Of a stretch of DNA of 60,000 bases, positions 42,530-55,500 are shown piece after piece. The stretch spans positions 32,498,927 through 32,558,926 of the forward strand of contig CM055109.1 of NCBI GenBank assembly GCA_029204225.1, read 5' to 3'. The notes under the pieces are model-generated. The model searched no databases. It worked only from the letters and a program-made list of their open reading frames with translations, and was not told the origin of the DNA. Every line of letters begins with the position of its first letter. Position 1 is the first letter of the stretch. The DNA comes from Diphasiastrum complanatum. Taxonomy: Eukaryota > Streptophyta > Lycopodiopsida > Lycopodiales > Lycopodiaceae. The position numbers and the translations under genes are program-made.

Positions 42530-42924
42530 ATGCACCCCTCGCATGCATGCCCTTCCGGCCGCGTCCTAAGTTATCACCTCGTTATGCTGGGCCTTTCCGT
42601 ATTGTAAGGAAACTCAATCAGAATGCCTATCAACTAGACCTTCCTCAAGGAGTCAAGGTTCATCCAGTTTTCCACATTAGCCGTTTAAAGGAACGACTTG
42701 GTGGGAAGGATGACTTGATTTTGCAGGATGACCTAGTTCAGCTTGAGGACCTGACATCCTTTGTACCTTCTGAACCACAGGCCATTGTTGATCTACTTCA
42801 ACGTGGTCTCAAAAACCGGCATGTAACTGAGTACTTGGTTTGTTGGAAAGGAAGCTCCGAAGACGAGGACACTTGGGAAAAGGAGTGTGACCTTAGATTG
42901 AGATTCCCAGATTTCCTTCCTTAG
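42530..42924 (+). pseudogene. Ty3/gypsy (chromovirus) integrase C-terminus with chromodomain
   Basis: The plus strand reads 'KLSPRYAGPFRIVRKLNQNA', 'QLDLPQGVKVHPVFHISRLK', and a chromodomain 'AIVDLLQRGLKNRHVTEYLV' followed by 'CWKGSSEDEDTWEKE'. It ends at a natural stop, 17 bp before a purine tract and LTR. Chromodomains on integrase are typical of plant chromoviruses and are thought to guide insertion to chromatin. Only this last tenth of the element remains. Confidence 0.92.
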
Positions 42925-42940
42925 AAGAGGAATCTTTTAA

Positions 42941-42950
42941 GGGGGAGGGA
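42941..42950 (+). promoter_or_regulatory. Polypurine tract
   Basis: GGGGGAGGGA precedes the LTR start TGTTAGGGAC by one base. Confidence 0.88.
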
Positions 42951-42951
42951 A

Positions 42952-43371
42952 TGTTAGGGACCCAACTCCCTTGGGTCCCAAACCCAATTGAAACCGAATG
43001 TTGACTGGGCCCGTTGACTTGAGTAATGGCTCGTGGACCTGCATGGTTGCCGATGTGTGCTAGGGTTGGAGACTCCTTCCTTGGAGGTATTCGAGGAGAG
43101 GTCTCTCAATCCATTCATTCTATCTACCTAGGAGAAGGTGGATGGAGAGCGCTTGTGCACAACCAGGAGTGCTAGCGTAAGGTGGGCGATGGCCGAAGGG
43201 GGCAGAGGTATGGGACACTGTCAGGGTTGGAGGTCGCAGATCTTGCTTGTTACAGGTCACGGGCCAGGGCACGGAGGGTGGACCCGGATTAGGTCCTACG
43301 GCGGGGTGGATCGTGAGCGTTCGGTTTCTATGATGACCGACACTTGGCGGTTTAGGGTTTTGAGATTGTAG
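42952..43371 (+). mobile_element. Ty3/gypsy 3' LTR
   Basis: Starts TGTTAGGGACCC after the PPT. It is colinear with 36,181-36,640, with small indels. The right end is taken where the two copies stop matching ('tttagggttttgag'). Confidence 0.85.
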
Positions 43372-43594
43372 CAGATTCGGGATGGAGGTGCTCGTGGGAG
43401 GAATTTTTTCCAAAAGGATCTCAACGAAGAGCTAAAGAGAAGGTCAATCATCTTCATTCCCAATTTTGGATAAGGCTTTCTTGTACAGAGGAGTGTTTTG
43501 AGGGGTATAGCGATATACGGTCTTCTTGTTAGGGGTTAACATGCGAATGTGTGGGGTGCGAAGAAGGCCAATAGAGAGAGAGAGGTATGAATGG

Positions 43595-44377
43595 TCAGAT
43601 AGGGTGGTGCGGTGAATCAAGAAGGATGAAATGGAGGGAAGGAGAGACGACGATCCATGAAATAGTCAACAACACTATGTCCTCCGTTGTGTGGAAAACA
43701 AGTATAGTCATCTGAATTAGGCCGCTACAGTAGGCCATTATAAATGGCCAATCCATGAGCCTCGCCCAACTGAAGCATCTGCTCTCCATATGCAGTAACT
43801 GGACCCTTTGCATCTGTTGATCGTCACCGGAGGCCAAGATCATCCCAGTCTAAAGCATGTATCCGCTGCAGATTATCCTACTCTATGGAACTCCGCCTGC
43901 TTGGATCCAGTCCGGGCATTAAAGTTGCTAGCTAAAAGAATAGAACCCCGCGCCTCGTATCTGATAATGTCTGAGGTGATATCCATATAAGGTGACTCCT
44001 CATTTGATGTGAAAACTGATATATCCGGTGGAAAATAACAAATGGCCATAAAGAGGTCTCGGTACAGGCTCATCAAAGTCCGGTCCACCCGAATCCAAAT
44101 ATAGCGCTCGCTCATCAGTATGTATCAACTCAACCCAAGGCTGAATGAGGTCTTGAACTAAGCATGCCACCCCACTCGAACCTCGAACTATCAATGCTCT
44201 CGTCGTCCTCTGATGTGCAGAGTACCAACAAAAACCCTCAACGGCCGGTAGTCCCCTCTCTAAACTCTCATGTGTCTCAGTGAGTAGTAAGATATCACCA
44301 TCCGCACAAAAATCTCTGAAATCCCTTACTGTAGCTGAAGAGTGAATACCATTGCAGTTCCATAAACTCAACCGCAA
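43595..44377 (-). pseudogene. LINE ORF2 N-terminal endonuclease (APE-type), frameshifted
   Basis: The minus strand starts 'MRLSLWNCNGIHSSATVRDF' and 'DILLLTETHESLERGLPAVE' (the Asn and Glu metal-site motifs). After a frame change near 44,100 it reads 'DLFMAICYFPPDISVFTS', then 'SILLASNFNARTGSKQAEFH' (usual GDFNAR, here SNFNAR). The order fits LINE endonuclease, which nicks target DNA. It continues degraded to about 43,595; the RT of this copy is missing. Confidence 0.88.
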
Positions 44378-44439
44378 TGCTCTAGAGAGAGACCCCGGAC
44401 CGCTACCTAGTCCGGGGGGCCTTAATCCCTATTTATCAG

Positions 44440-44929
44440 GATTTGGAGGATCAATGTACCGAGCCTTACCATCTCAATAAATTACCCTCTTCCCCAAAGC
44501 TTTTGCCTCACTGAATGCTTTCTTCTGATCTGCAACCTGCATGGGAGTGAGATCATGATCCATAAATATAAGTGTACCTCTAAGCTTGGCCCGCAATTTG
44601 AGGGTTACCCGTCGTTCTTTTCGTGAAGTGAACAATGAGTGTAGAAGGGTCTCTCTTGGTTCTCCAAGCTCTATCCAATCCTTTGGAGTGGTGGGTAAGT
44701 GTACTTGAAAGAAAGTTGGTTGCTTCGGTCATTGATCATTAGTGTCTTCAACCCCTCGGACCCTAATATTTAGGGATTTGTACTCCCGCATTCGCTCTTC
44801 AGATATGGTGGCTGAATTGATCGTATTGAAGGAGGGTGTACCTTCCTTATTGCCTTCCTTGAAAAGGGAAGCCCACGTTTTGTCATCAAAGAGCTGACAC
44901 TTACTCGGGGTGTCCCAGCGTGGCACTCA
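44440..44929 (-). pseudogene. LINE ORF1 (RNA-binding) fragment
   Basis: The minus strand starts 'MPRWDTPSKCQLFDDKTWAS', with 'ERMREYKSLNIRVRGVEDTN' matching the E.R..NLRI.GVPE start of LINE ORF1 RRM domains. In another frame it reads 'LRAKLRGTLIFMDHDLTPMQ', 'KKAFSEAKALGKRVIY' and 'DGKARYIDP'. It lies just upstream of ORF2 at 44,377 on the same strand, so the two form one LINE copy. Confidence 0.72.
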
Positions 44930-44959
44930 TAAAGTGTCATCACCGCCAAGACAATATCA

Positions 44960-45388
44960 GTGGAAAAGCCAAGATCACATGATGAGAAGGGAGTGGGGAT
45001 AGAATCAGAGGCTTTTTTGAAGTCAATAAAACAACAATAAAACTTTGTCTCCTATGTCTGGCTTCCTCGATGATAGCTCGAAGAGTGAAAAGATGGTTTG
45101 TAGTAGAATAATGACCTGGAAGCTAGCTTGGCCCAATGCATGTCTCCTGATCTTTGCTTCTGAACTAACCACATACTGGAGAATAGTACCATATAGGACG
45201 AGGTGATTTGGATGGATGTCTATAGGGCTTAGATGGGAAAGCAACAGTATGAAGAGAGGTGGCAAGAAAATCGGCCTGTGACTCCAACGCACTGTCATGT
45301 GGAAAGTGCAGTAGTAGTGAAGTAAGGGCCTCCTAGTAGGTTGTGATGTAAGGTTGAGCAAAGGTATATTTGGGTGCACAATCAACAA
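44960..45388 (-). pseudogene. LINE RT fragment, second copy
   Basis: In mixed frames the minus strand reads 'LSPIDIHPNHLVLYGTILQY', 'EAKIRRHALGQASF', a 'FTLRAII'-like piece, and 'CCFIDFKKASDSIP' (palm motif with catalytic Asp, usually DFKKAFD). It is related to the copy at 35,640-36,160 but covers the next RT blocks. It precedes ORF1 on the minus strand, so it belongs to a different insertion. Confidence 0.65.
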
Positions 45389-45414
45389 AGGAGTAGGGTG
45401 AAGGTGGTGAGGTT

Positions 45415-45521
<107 letters not shown>

Positions 45522-46254
45522 TATATCCGTTCTTTGTTAAATCAATAAGTTGCTTAATAGCTACCTTGGAATGCGCTTCAACATGGAGGGAGGTTTTACA
45601 TGCAATTGTGTTGTGAGCTTGATTCTTTTTCATATTATTCAGGGTGCTTATGTCATTTGATATTTTTTGACTTGCATACAATATTTTGCTAGTTAATTGA
45701 CAGTTTTTTATCACATATGGTCAATGGGAATAAGTTTTTATACATTTTAGTTTATGTTGAAAAATGTTAGATCAAGGTTAGGATAGATTTTAGCTTTAAT
45801 CATTACTTTGTTTTTACTTTTAGTTGAAAATATTTTCTTGGGCGATTTTCCACGGATGAATTCATAGACTTTTGATTGTATGTAGGCAGCAGTATAGGCG
45901 AAACTTGACATGGATATGTATTGGTTACTTTTCAAGATGGATATTGTTGGTATCTTTTAGAATCAATCTAATATGCAGATTGCTATTTGATGAAGTTATT
46001 ATAGTGTCGATCGATGACCTCCCTTATATATTGCTGAATCTAGTTGTTGCAACCACTTTAAGGAGATCATTTTATTTTAAGAAACTCCACGTAAGTTTAT
46101 CAAAAGGAGTTTCTGAAAGAATCATGATAAAATTGGTAAAGAGATTTTTTACAAAGTCTTAAGTCATTTGAAAATTCTGATGCACGATGTTTTACTTCAG
46201 CTCATTAGCAAATACGTTGTGAAAATGTACTCACTGCGTTTTTCCTCCTCTCAG

Positions 46255-46508
46255 GTGGAAATGAGCTGTTGGAGACACCAGTGAAAGATTCAAACATAGA
46301 ATCAAAAACATTGCCAGATGAACAAGAGAAGCGTGATTCCTGGCGCCTCATAGAGCCTCAGCCTCTAAGAGAAGAGCAAGTGCAAAATGCAGTAAAGTTC
46401 TTGGCACATCCAAAAGTGAAAGGATCTCCCATTGTTTATAGACGCTCATTTTTAGAACGAAAAGGTTTGACAAAGGAGGAGATTGATGAAGCATTTCGTA
46501 GAGTTCCG
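46255..46508 (+). CDS. PEX14: PEX14 exon: N-terminal PEX5-binding domain
   Basis: Acceptor '...cctctcag' and donor 'gtatgtat'. It begins with two bases of a split codon and ends in phase 0 after 'EAFRRVP'. This is the most conserved part of the protein. Confidence 0.93.
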
Positions 46509-49500
46509 GTATGTATAATTTTTATTATTATTCAATTCTATAGACAGAAAGGAATATAGTATCTTGCTGAACATCTTGGAAAGCAACAATCTAGGGCCAC
46601 TTCAATAAAATACGACAAAGATTATTGTTAAGTATAACAATCCTTTTCACACATACAACAGATGGTAACAATTAGTCAGTAAACTGACGATCATATGGTA
46701 ATTCATAATTAAGAATACTACAGAGTCAACAGAATATGGGTGTGCATACAGGAACACTGCTAGAGCATCTTCTACAAAGATACTCAGAGGAGCCTGCTAT
46801 CAAAGCACTCTCAAAGAACCATAACCAATCAGCTATAGAATGAATACTAGAGATCCTACTTGTATTGTTCAGGAGGTCTGTAAGGGAGCCTTCCCTGAAA
46901 ATACCATATTAGGGCATACATCAACATCGATTGCAAAGAGGGTCGAAAGCCTTACTTTACTGCTTACTCTCATAAAAAATGGACCCAATCTAATAAACTA
47001 TGTGGTCCCAGTAATTAAGGCCTGACTAGCAAGGTCTTACCCCATATCCTATAGCTCTTCGCTACTGAAGAAGAATGGCAATGACTATGTTGATGTAGAA
47101 CGGTGATGCACCAAAAACCGCATAGTTGTAGGAGAATTTGCTCATAGAGATGCTCTGGATGAATAATGCCTCGTTCGCCTTTGTGTTTGGAGCATATAAA
47201 CAGAAGAATGACATGAATGCAGTTACATCTGGGGACTCATTGGCTGTCTCTAGTATTTTGTCTTTAGTCTATTTCTTGTTAAGTCCTGCTTATGCTTTTA
47301 GGTATTGTCACCCTGTGGGATCACAGAGAATCAAACCAGGGTGGGTGAGCCCAACTCAAGCCTAATACAACAACTCACCACGCGTGGGAAGTTGTTAAGT
47401 CTTGTTTATGAGAGTAGGTCCCTGATGTTGCTTTTTTGTTTGTGTTGATTTTGTTCTCAATTGTTTTTTGTTGGTTGTTGTTTGCTTCTTGGTTAGCAGT
47501 GGGTCTTATAAAAAAGTATTCCCACCTGTAGCTTAATTATGTAAGCAAAATGGCAGGCAATTCAATACATATCACATCCTTTAAATCTCTGGATCGAAAA
47601 AAAACCTCTTTTGCCTTGGAAAGTATAATATTACATCCATAGAGCAAAATGCAAAGTCGCAAATTTTCAAGTGATTATAATTCTCCAACTAAGCTATCAA
47701 GAGTTTATAGATATGCACTGCCTTGCAGGCCCGTCAAGTGACTCTGCCTCTTGGGTTTGCCTTCAAAGAAGCTTACAATCTCCTATCATCAAAAGCTACC
47801 TAACGAGGCATTTATAGTTTCTCCTTAGGCCTTTAGTCTCAAAATACAATCAATATGGCCCAGGGATCCAAATACACTCAGTAAGAGCCCAAATTAGGGG
47901 TCCAGTGGAATTTTTATGCATAATTTTTTATAAAAAAGCTTGTATGAAGCAGTAATGTGGTTTAGTATTGTCAACTCTGGCAGTTGCACGGTAGTAGAAC
48001 AGACAGTGATAGTGCATGAAAGTAATCTTTCTACATTTTATGGCTGTCAAATAAGACCTGTATAGATCTACCACTTTATGGTTCCATGACGGCCATTATT
48101 TTTGTGACAGGACCCACCTTCTGAGGCTGGAAATACTGTGGCTTCTGCACAAGGTAGTTGATATATCAAGTTTAGTTCTTGCTTGCAGTTCAGTCATTTT
48201 TGCTTTTTAAGAAGTGTTGACAGCCTTAATTGAATAAATGCTGAAGGAATCAGGGACAATGCTATTTGAAACCCCAAATTTTTCTTTGATATCATTCATG
48301 ACTTTGACAGGTGAACTATTCACAACTCCTAGTACTTCAAAAGTGTCTGCTCCTCTCCCAGCTCCACAACATTCTGCTCAAGTAGTTGTGCCAGATAATC
48401 ATGTACAACCAAGTAGGTTTCGATGGACTCAGATGGTCTTGGCCATTGGAGTGCTTACAACAGCTGGGGCAGGGGCAACTGTTCTTGCAAAGGTTTGATC
48501 ATATTATCTTGTTTGAGTCTAATGAACTTTTTGTAAATTTCTTATGTCTACCTGTTCTTTAGGAAGTTTAAGGATTTACTGTTTTTGGTGATTAGGCCCT
48601 TAATTTAATGTTGCTCTGGTTGTTCATTTGTTTCACAAGTTAGCATTCTTCAGTCGAGTGTTGATCCAATTAATTTAAATTTGACATTTTCTTGGCTGAA
48701 GTGTTGTGCTACTGATTTGGTTTGGATCAGTTTTGTGCTTGTCAATTGTGATACTAAGTTGTATTATTATTTGATAATTAGTCGAAGGTTTTGTTAAAGA
48801 TTAGGGGTGCTTTATCTTATTTCTCCCCAATTATACACCAATTTCCTGACTTTGCTCTTTAATGCTAACCTACTTCACAGCTGCATCTGTCCTTCATGTT
48901 TGAAGAAGTGGCAAAAACTCAATACGTTGGTCTTTGTACTAATGAATGAATGCTAATTTGTGTTTAATACTGAATTATAGATTTTAGTGTCAATAAAGCA
49001 TCAATTGACAATACATGAAACAATCTAACAATCTCCCATAAAGAATGGTAAATAACATCACATAGAATCAATGGCTAAAACATGAAGTGGCAAAAACTCA
49101 ATACGTTGGTCTTTGTACTAATGTATGAATGCTAATTTGCGTTTTGTACTGAAATATAGATTTTAGTATCAATAAAGCATCAATTGACAATACATGAAAC
49201 AATCTAACAATCTCCCATAAAGAATGGCAAATAACATCACATATAATCAATGGCTAAAGCCCTACAAGCAATAGCAAGGGCAAAAGTTTTCCCATCAAGC
49301 ACTACCAAATCTTAAGCTGCAAAATGAATGTCCATAGGTCCTACTTTTACCTAGTAGAAATCAAATAGTAGTTTCTAGGTACTTGACTTAAGCTTATCCA
49401 AACTAGTCACGGGAGGGAAAACAATGCGCCCTCTTTGGAAGGTTTAACCCCGACTCCAAGACCGAAAGTAGTAATATTTGAGTCTTGGACTAGTTCCAAA

Positions 49501-52500
49501 GTAAATGCATAAGAAAGGCCTTTAAGCCTGTACATGAATAAAAAAGGTTTGTGGCCAACAAATGAATATACCCCCGTAAACAAATATGAGCTCTGTTTTA
49601 AATAGGCTTTGTAATACATGTTGTTTATGGATCCAGTAGTCCATAACTCTCCCCATTGAAAAACATAGGCCTTAGCAGAGAGGAGGAATAGGACATTGGT
49701 AGAAAGTGCAAAGTGCATGTTAAGACATGCTGGGTTACCTAGGATCTTCTGGGCTGAAGCAGTTGCTATAGCCGCATACATTCATGATAGATGCTGCACA
49801 AGAGCTCTTTAACATATGACATCCTACGAGCTATGGAGAGGGACAAAGCTAGCTTTGAAGAATTTGAAGGTATTTGGATGTGTAGCATTCATACGTATAC
49901 CCTCAGAGTTGAGGAAAAAATCTGATGATACAATTTTGAAGTTTATATTTATTGGATCTCCATCTGATCATAAGGGATATAAGATCTATGATCCAGTATC
50001 ATCGAAGACATTTGTGAGCAGAGATGTGATCTTTGTTGAAAATACTGTGACTTCAAGGACAAAGGGAAAGAACCAAATTCAAGTATTTCAAAATCTATTC
50101 CAAGTCCCATATTAGGAGGAGGAGCTCCAAATGCTTAGCAAGAAAATTATACACCTGAGAAGATACCTGATTAACCAATTGAGGGTAAGAGAATCCAACA
50201 GAGACATGTGAGGAGGTCTACTAGACCAACTCAACCACGTGGAAGTAGGCAATGGACAAAGAGTATGAATCTTTGATAAAGAATCAAACTTGGTCAATTG
50301 TCAGACTACCAGAGAATAGGAACATCATAGCTTTCAAGTAAAGTTGGCTTCAATCAGAATGCTCTTATCACAATGATTAAAGAACTAGAAGCACATCAAA
50401 TGGATGTACAAACAACTTTCACAAATGGAGTAATTGAGGAAGACATTTACATGCCTCAACCAGAGGGATATGAGATGAAAGGAAAGGAGGACCATGTATG
50501 CAAATTACATAAAGCCCTATATGGGCTTAAGCAATCACTAAGAGCGTGTTTCCAAAGATCAACACATTGTTTTTGGGTGAAGGTTAGACTACTTTACAAC
50601 AATGATACAAAGTTATTGCGTCACACCAAGGGAATGTTGTCAAGCGAATTTGAAATGACTGATCTTGGGGAATTTGGGAATTCAAATACAAAGGAATAGA
50701 GGCAGTAGGCAAATTTGCATCAGCCAGGAGAGATATATCCAAAGTATCTTAACAAAGAATGAGGTTACTAACTGTAAGATAGCTAGCACTCCTATGGACT
50801 CAGGGTTAAAGCGTTCACAGGACCAATGTAGGAAGAGATTTAGAGATGAAGAAATGTCCTTACCACTTGATAGCTGGATCATTGATGTATTTGATGGTTG
50901 GTACTTGAACTGATAGCGCCTATGCAGTGAGTACTTTGAGTCAGTTCGTGTGACGTTACTTAGAGTCTTGAAATACATGCATATTACTAGGAATATGTGC
51001 ACTTACTATGGCAACAAGACAAAAGACGCTAATCTTTTGAGATGGTACACAAATGCAAATACATTTTGGGTACATATTCTTGTTGAACAATGGACCAATC
51101 TCATGGAATAGCAGGAAACAAATCTCAGTGGCCTTGTCCTCAACCAAAGACAACTACACATGCAACAAAGGAAGCGGTTTGGCTGAGACAATTATTATCT
51201 GATGTCAATCCTCTTCATGGATATTTGAAAAACTTGTTGTGTGACAACTTGAGTTGCATAGCCCTGACCTTGAAGCACATGTAGTTGTAGTTCAAATGTC
51301 ATTATGTTAAGAACAAAGTGCTGAGCAACGAGATTTAGCTAGAGCATTGCAGGACAGAGTATATGATAGTTGACATCTTCACCAAGGCACTGGCAAAGGA
51401 TAAGCATACAAGATTAAACACAGAGTTAAATCTAAAGATACAAGTATTTCTAGATCCTCATTAAGGGGGAGTATTGTCAGATGTTTAATCAAGATATGGA
51501 AATCAAGTGTATAGTCCAAAGTAACCTTGTCAATAAAATTAATAGTTTAGGCCAAAAATTTGAAAATAGGCCCCATGACTTTTTTTTTGCTAAATATAGT
51601 ATGGTCTATCTTGAGCTACTGCCTACATCAAGTTAGTACCTAGAATCTACTTACCATTGACTAGTTGTTGGTTGACTAGATAGTTAGGTAGAGTACGTGT
51701 GGTAGGTAGAGTAGGTGAGTGGTAGATGTGGGTAGGTAGGAGAGAGAGAAATTGAGTTTGTCTATAGACTAGTTTCAGCGAGTTTGAGTAGCCACAATCA
51801 TTGTACTGTTATGTTGGCTCATTAACGAGTTTTTACTTGAGGTTGTAAAGTGTTTACCAAGAATAAATGCTATTGATTTGGAATATTTAGCTTGGGGATG
51901 GATTATGATGGTATGGGTTAACACAGCTAGGAGCTCTATGGATGGATTTGCTAATGCCATAGTAGTTTTCACAGCATAGGGGTGAGAGTATGGAAGGATG
52001 GGAGATTATGTTCCATAACTAGTGTTGTTTGTATGGGTTTACCTTAGGTTGAATTATAGGGCTATTATAATGGGCTATAACAATGGTATCAAAGGTAGTC
52101 CTATGCTGATAGACCCAAAGCAACATGAGGTCAATCCAGAAGGAAAATCCACTGGAGTTTTTGCACGTGGAACGCATGAAGGAGATCACAAAGTTTCTTT
52201 CCACTACTGTTCCAAGAAAGTACCATATCTCTTGTGCTAAAAGGTTTTGCTTTTGGCATGTCTTTGGGGATTTGATGTATTGAGGATGTTCGTTATGCAT
52301 GATTAGTGCTTAGCCAATTTTAAGTATTAATGCATGAGATTGTAGCCTTTGTATGACGATTACATGCTGGTTTGTAAATATCAAATATTGAAAATGATTG
52401 CATGCTATATCATATACTTTTGGTACTAGGAGTATAAGCATTGGTTGATGTATGTGTGTTGGTACTTGCCTTTGTTATCAACTTCTAAGGTTTGCACATG

Positions 52501-55500
52501 CACCACCTGCAAGTTTCTAGTTTTGGAACTGTTTTTTATTTTGGAAAATTGGTTACATATTCTTTCTTCAAGTTTCTGGGAGAGTCTTCAATACGAGACA
52601 TTTGTAAATGATTGAATCGAGTTGAAGTAATTTTTCAAAAGAGATGTTGGAGAAGGAAGGTTTTTTTTTTTGGAGATTTATGCTTGTCAAATGGTTGGTT
52701 GTAGAACTACATCCTTCCAAAGTTTAAAGCATGGCTACGTCATATTGTGCTGGAAGATCATGACTCAGAAGCAAAACCTACAGAACCTGGCCCAGTAAAA
52801 GAAATTGTCAGTGCTGCAGCTGCTGCAGCAGCTGCGGCATCAGCTGCTAGTGATATGGCTGCTGTAACAAGAGAAGTTCTTAGTAGACGAAGTGAAGGTT
52901 TGCAATTTTGCTTTTGCTTTTCTATGTGAGCATTTCTTTGTGTTTTCCAGTCGAACATGCTTGGAGATCTGTAATCCCACAGAATATCGTATTTATGCAA
53001 CTTACCTGGTCTATCTAGACCAACAATGTTTTGAGAATATGATGAAGGCAGTGGAGGCTCAAACTCAGGAACTCAAGCTGACTTTGTCCAGCATGAGGGA
53101 GTCTGTCTTGAGCATTGAAAAGTCAACATCCCTAAGTGCAGCATTAAATCACCCTGTCCATGGATCCGGATTAAGTGGTAATCAATCTTTTGATTCTAGC
53201 TATTTCAATTAATTTATTGTAACTTTGTGGCACGTTATCAGGATCTTGGCTATTGATTCAGTATGAAGTCCTGTATTCTTTTGCTTTGTTTGATATTTTT
53301 AAGGTGTGGTTAATAAAGTTCATTAACAGAATGCTTTAAGAGTTTTGTGGGAAGACTCTATATCAGTCGTGTCAATTTGGTACGTTTATATAGAAAGCAA
53401 GTAAATAAAACTTCCTGGGGAAGCATTGGCTTTCTGTTTTACCAGCAATAGATCTAGAATCTATGAGAAGCCTTTGGCTACCAGTCTAGCCTTGTATCGA
53501 TTGAGTCTTCCTTCAGCGTCATACTTTGCTTTGAATATCCATTTGCATGAAATCGGATTTCGATTCTTTGGTAGCTCAATTATAGTCCATGTTTTATTCT
53601 CAATTAGAGAATTGAATTATGTGTCCATTGTAGCTTTCCACTGATCAACATCAGATGTTGACATTGCCTCTAAAAAAGTGTTTGGTTTCTGCACAAAGTG
53701 GCAGACTGAATCATTCATAAATCAGGATGGAAGCTATCTGGCTTGATCTTCTGGATTAAACTTTGGTCCTCTTATGTGATTTGACTTGTCGAGGGTTGCC
53801 AGAGTCGATGTTGACTATGCATAGAAAAAATTCAATGGCATCTCTTTGGAGCTAAGTGAATTTATCTAGTAACTTGGCTGGTTTCTTTTGAGTAGGTGAT
53901 GCAAATGCCTCTTACAAAAGTCTCGATTCACTGCAGCAGGTGGCAGAAGAGCAAGTGGTAAGTTAATTTTTGAAGGTTCTTCGTAATTTTCATCACAATC
54001 GTGCTAAGGCATCAAGCTATCATTTTAAGGTCAAGATTTTGTCAGTTTCCTTTCAAATGTCCACATTTGTGGCTATTTCCAGCAGCTGCAACATCGTGTG
54101 CGGCATGCTTGTACTTTACTGGTTTAGAGCGCACATGCTATTGCCTTCTTCTGGCTTACGGGCATTGAATGCAAGAGAGATTTTCTGGGCTCCTGTGAGC
54201 AATCTCCCTGGTGTTTCTTACTAAAGCGAGCATAAAGTCTTCCTTGATAATTTCATTGTGTTTAGACCCAGTTTCTGAGAGTAGTCAAGTGCACCATTTG
54301 GTGGAATGAAGCCAAATTTTTTTACCTCTACACTTTTTATGGTCTATCACTGTCTGGAGTGCTATCTACCTCACACTCGCAAGTAAGGCTCTAGATACGG
54401 AGAATAAAAAAATTTATCATAAAGTTATTGAAATGTCACAACTGGGGTCTATTTTATCTTTATGTGTGTTCATTGTTTGTATGCAAGAATATCTCCGTGC
54501 TCCATGTTCTATCATGCAAAGTGGTAGTTAACGAGATGTTACAATCATGGGATTGTTTTCGAACTTGGTCTGTGTGTTGATGTTTGAAGATTAATTTGGG
54601 TTTATCTTTATGCTGTGAACTGCACCAACTTCTAGGCAAGTCAATAGAGTTGTAGCATAGAGTTCAGGATATGCATGATGAAGTTTAAAAATTGAATGTC
54701 GCAGTTCTCCATTTCACTCTATACACATATGTTGTATATGCCCAGTTGATTGTTTCTTGTAATCTTTGAGATTGCATCTAGTGTTCACAAGTATCAAAGT
54801 GCAATAATCTTGCTAATTTGTTAAAGGTTTCCAATCATGGACGTGCTGTATTGCTCATTATTGCAGTTGCAAAATGGAGGGGTACCAGTCAGTGTTTTGC
54901 ACCAGTCAGACAACAATGGACTTGGTATGTAGATGGATTCATCTATGGCATTTGTTGCTTATGTTTTTCTGAAAGTTCAAAGCATTCTTCGGAAGTTGCT
55001 TTTCAAGTGTATTCTTCTTGTAAGCCAAGATTGATGTTTAGGAAGTTGCTGATTTTGTCCACAGTGAGGCCCTCATCGGCACCTCCTGGTGGTGCTCCCA
55101 GCAATGCTCCTCATTCAGCTTCTTATATGGAGGTGTGCATCATCCAGTTTTCTTTTTTTTCTGTTTCCATAATGGATAGCATGGTGTCTGCAAAAGCTCT
55201 TCTCTAGGGGTGGGAGTTTTAGTGTCCTGCTTACTGACAATGTACCACCCTGCCTGCCACCTGCTGGGGTTAGTTAAGGTTAGCTGGTGGCTATCTTATG
55301 CCATTAGGAAGGTGAAAGCTCTCTCTTTCAACTTTTGCTTTGTGCTACAAGGGTGGTAATTCTATGCATGATTGAGTATAACTATGGTTACTCGAAAAAT
55401 TCCCCACAAATTCGGCATTCATCAACCCCAATGCTGGCTTTTTCTATCCTCTCCCTTATCTAGGTGAAGACGCAAGTTCTGGCAGATTTGAGGTTGGGGG

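Noticed and set aside
49407-49781. 124-codon minus-strand ORF
   Set aside because: Its start overlaps plus-strand copia integrase code and it shows no family resemblance.
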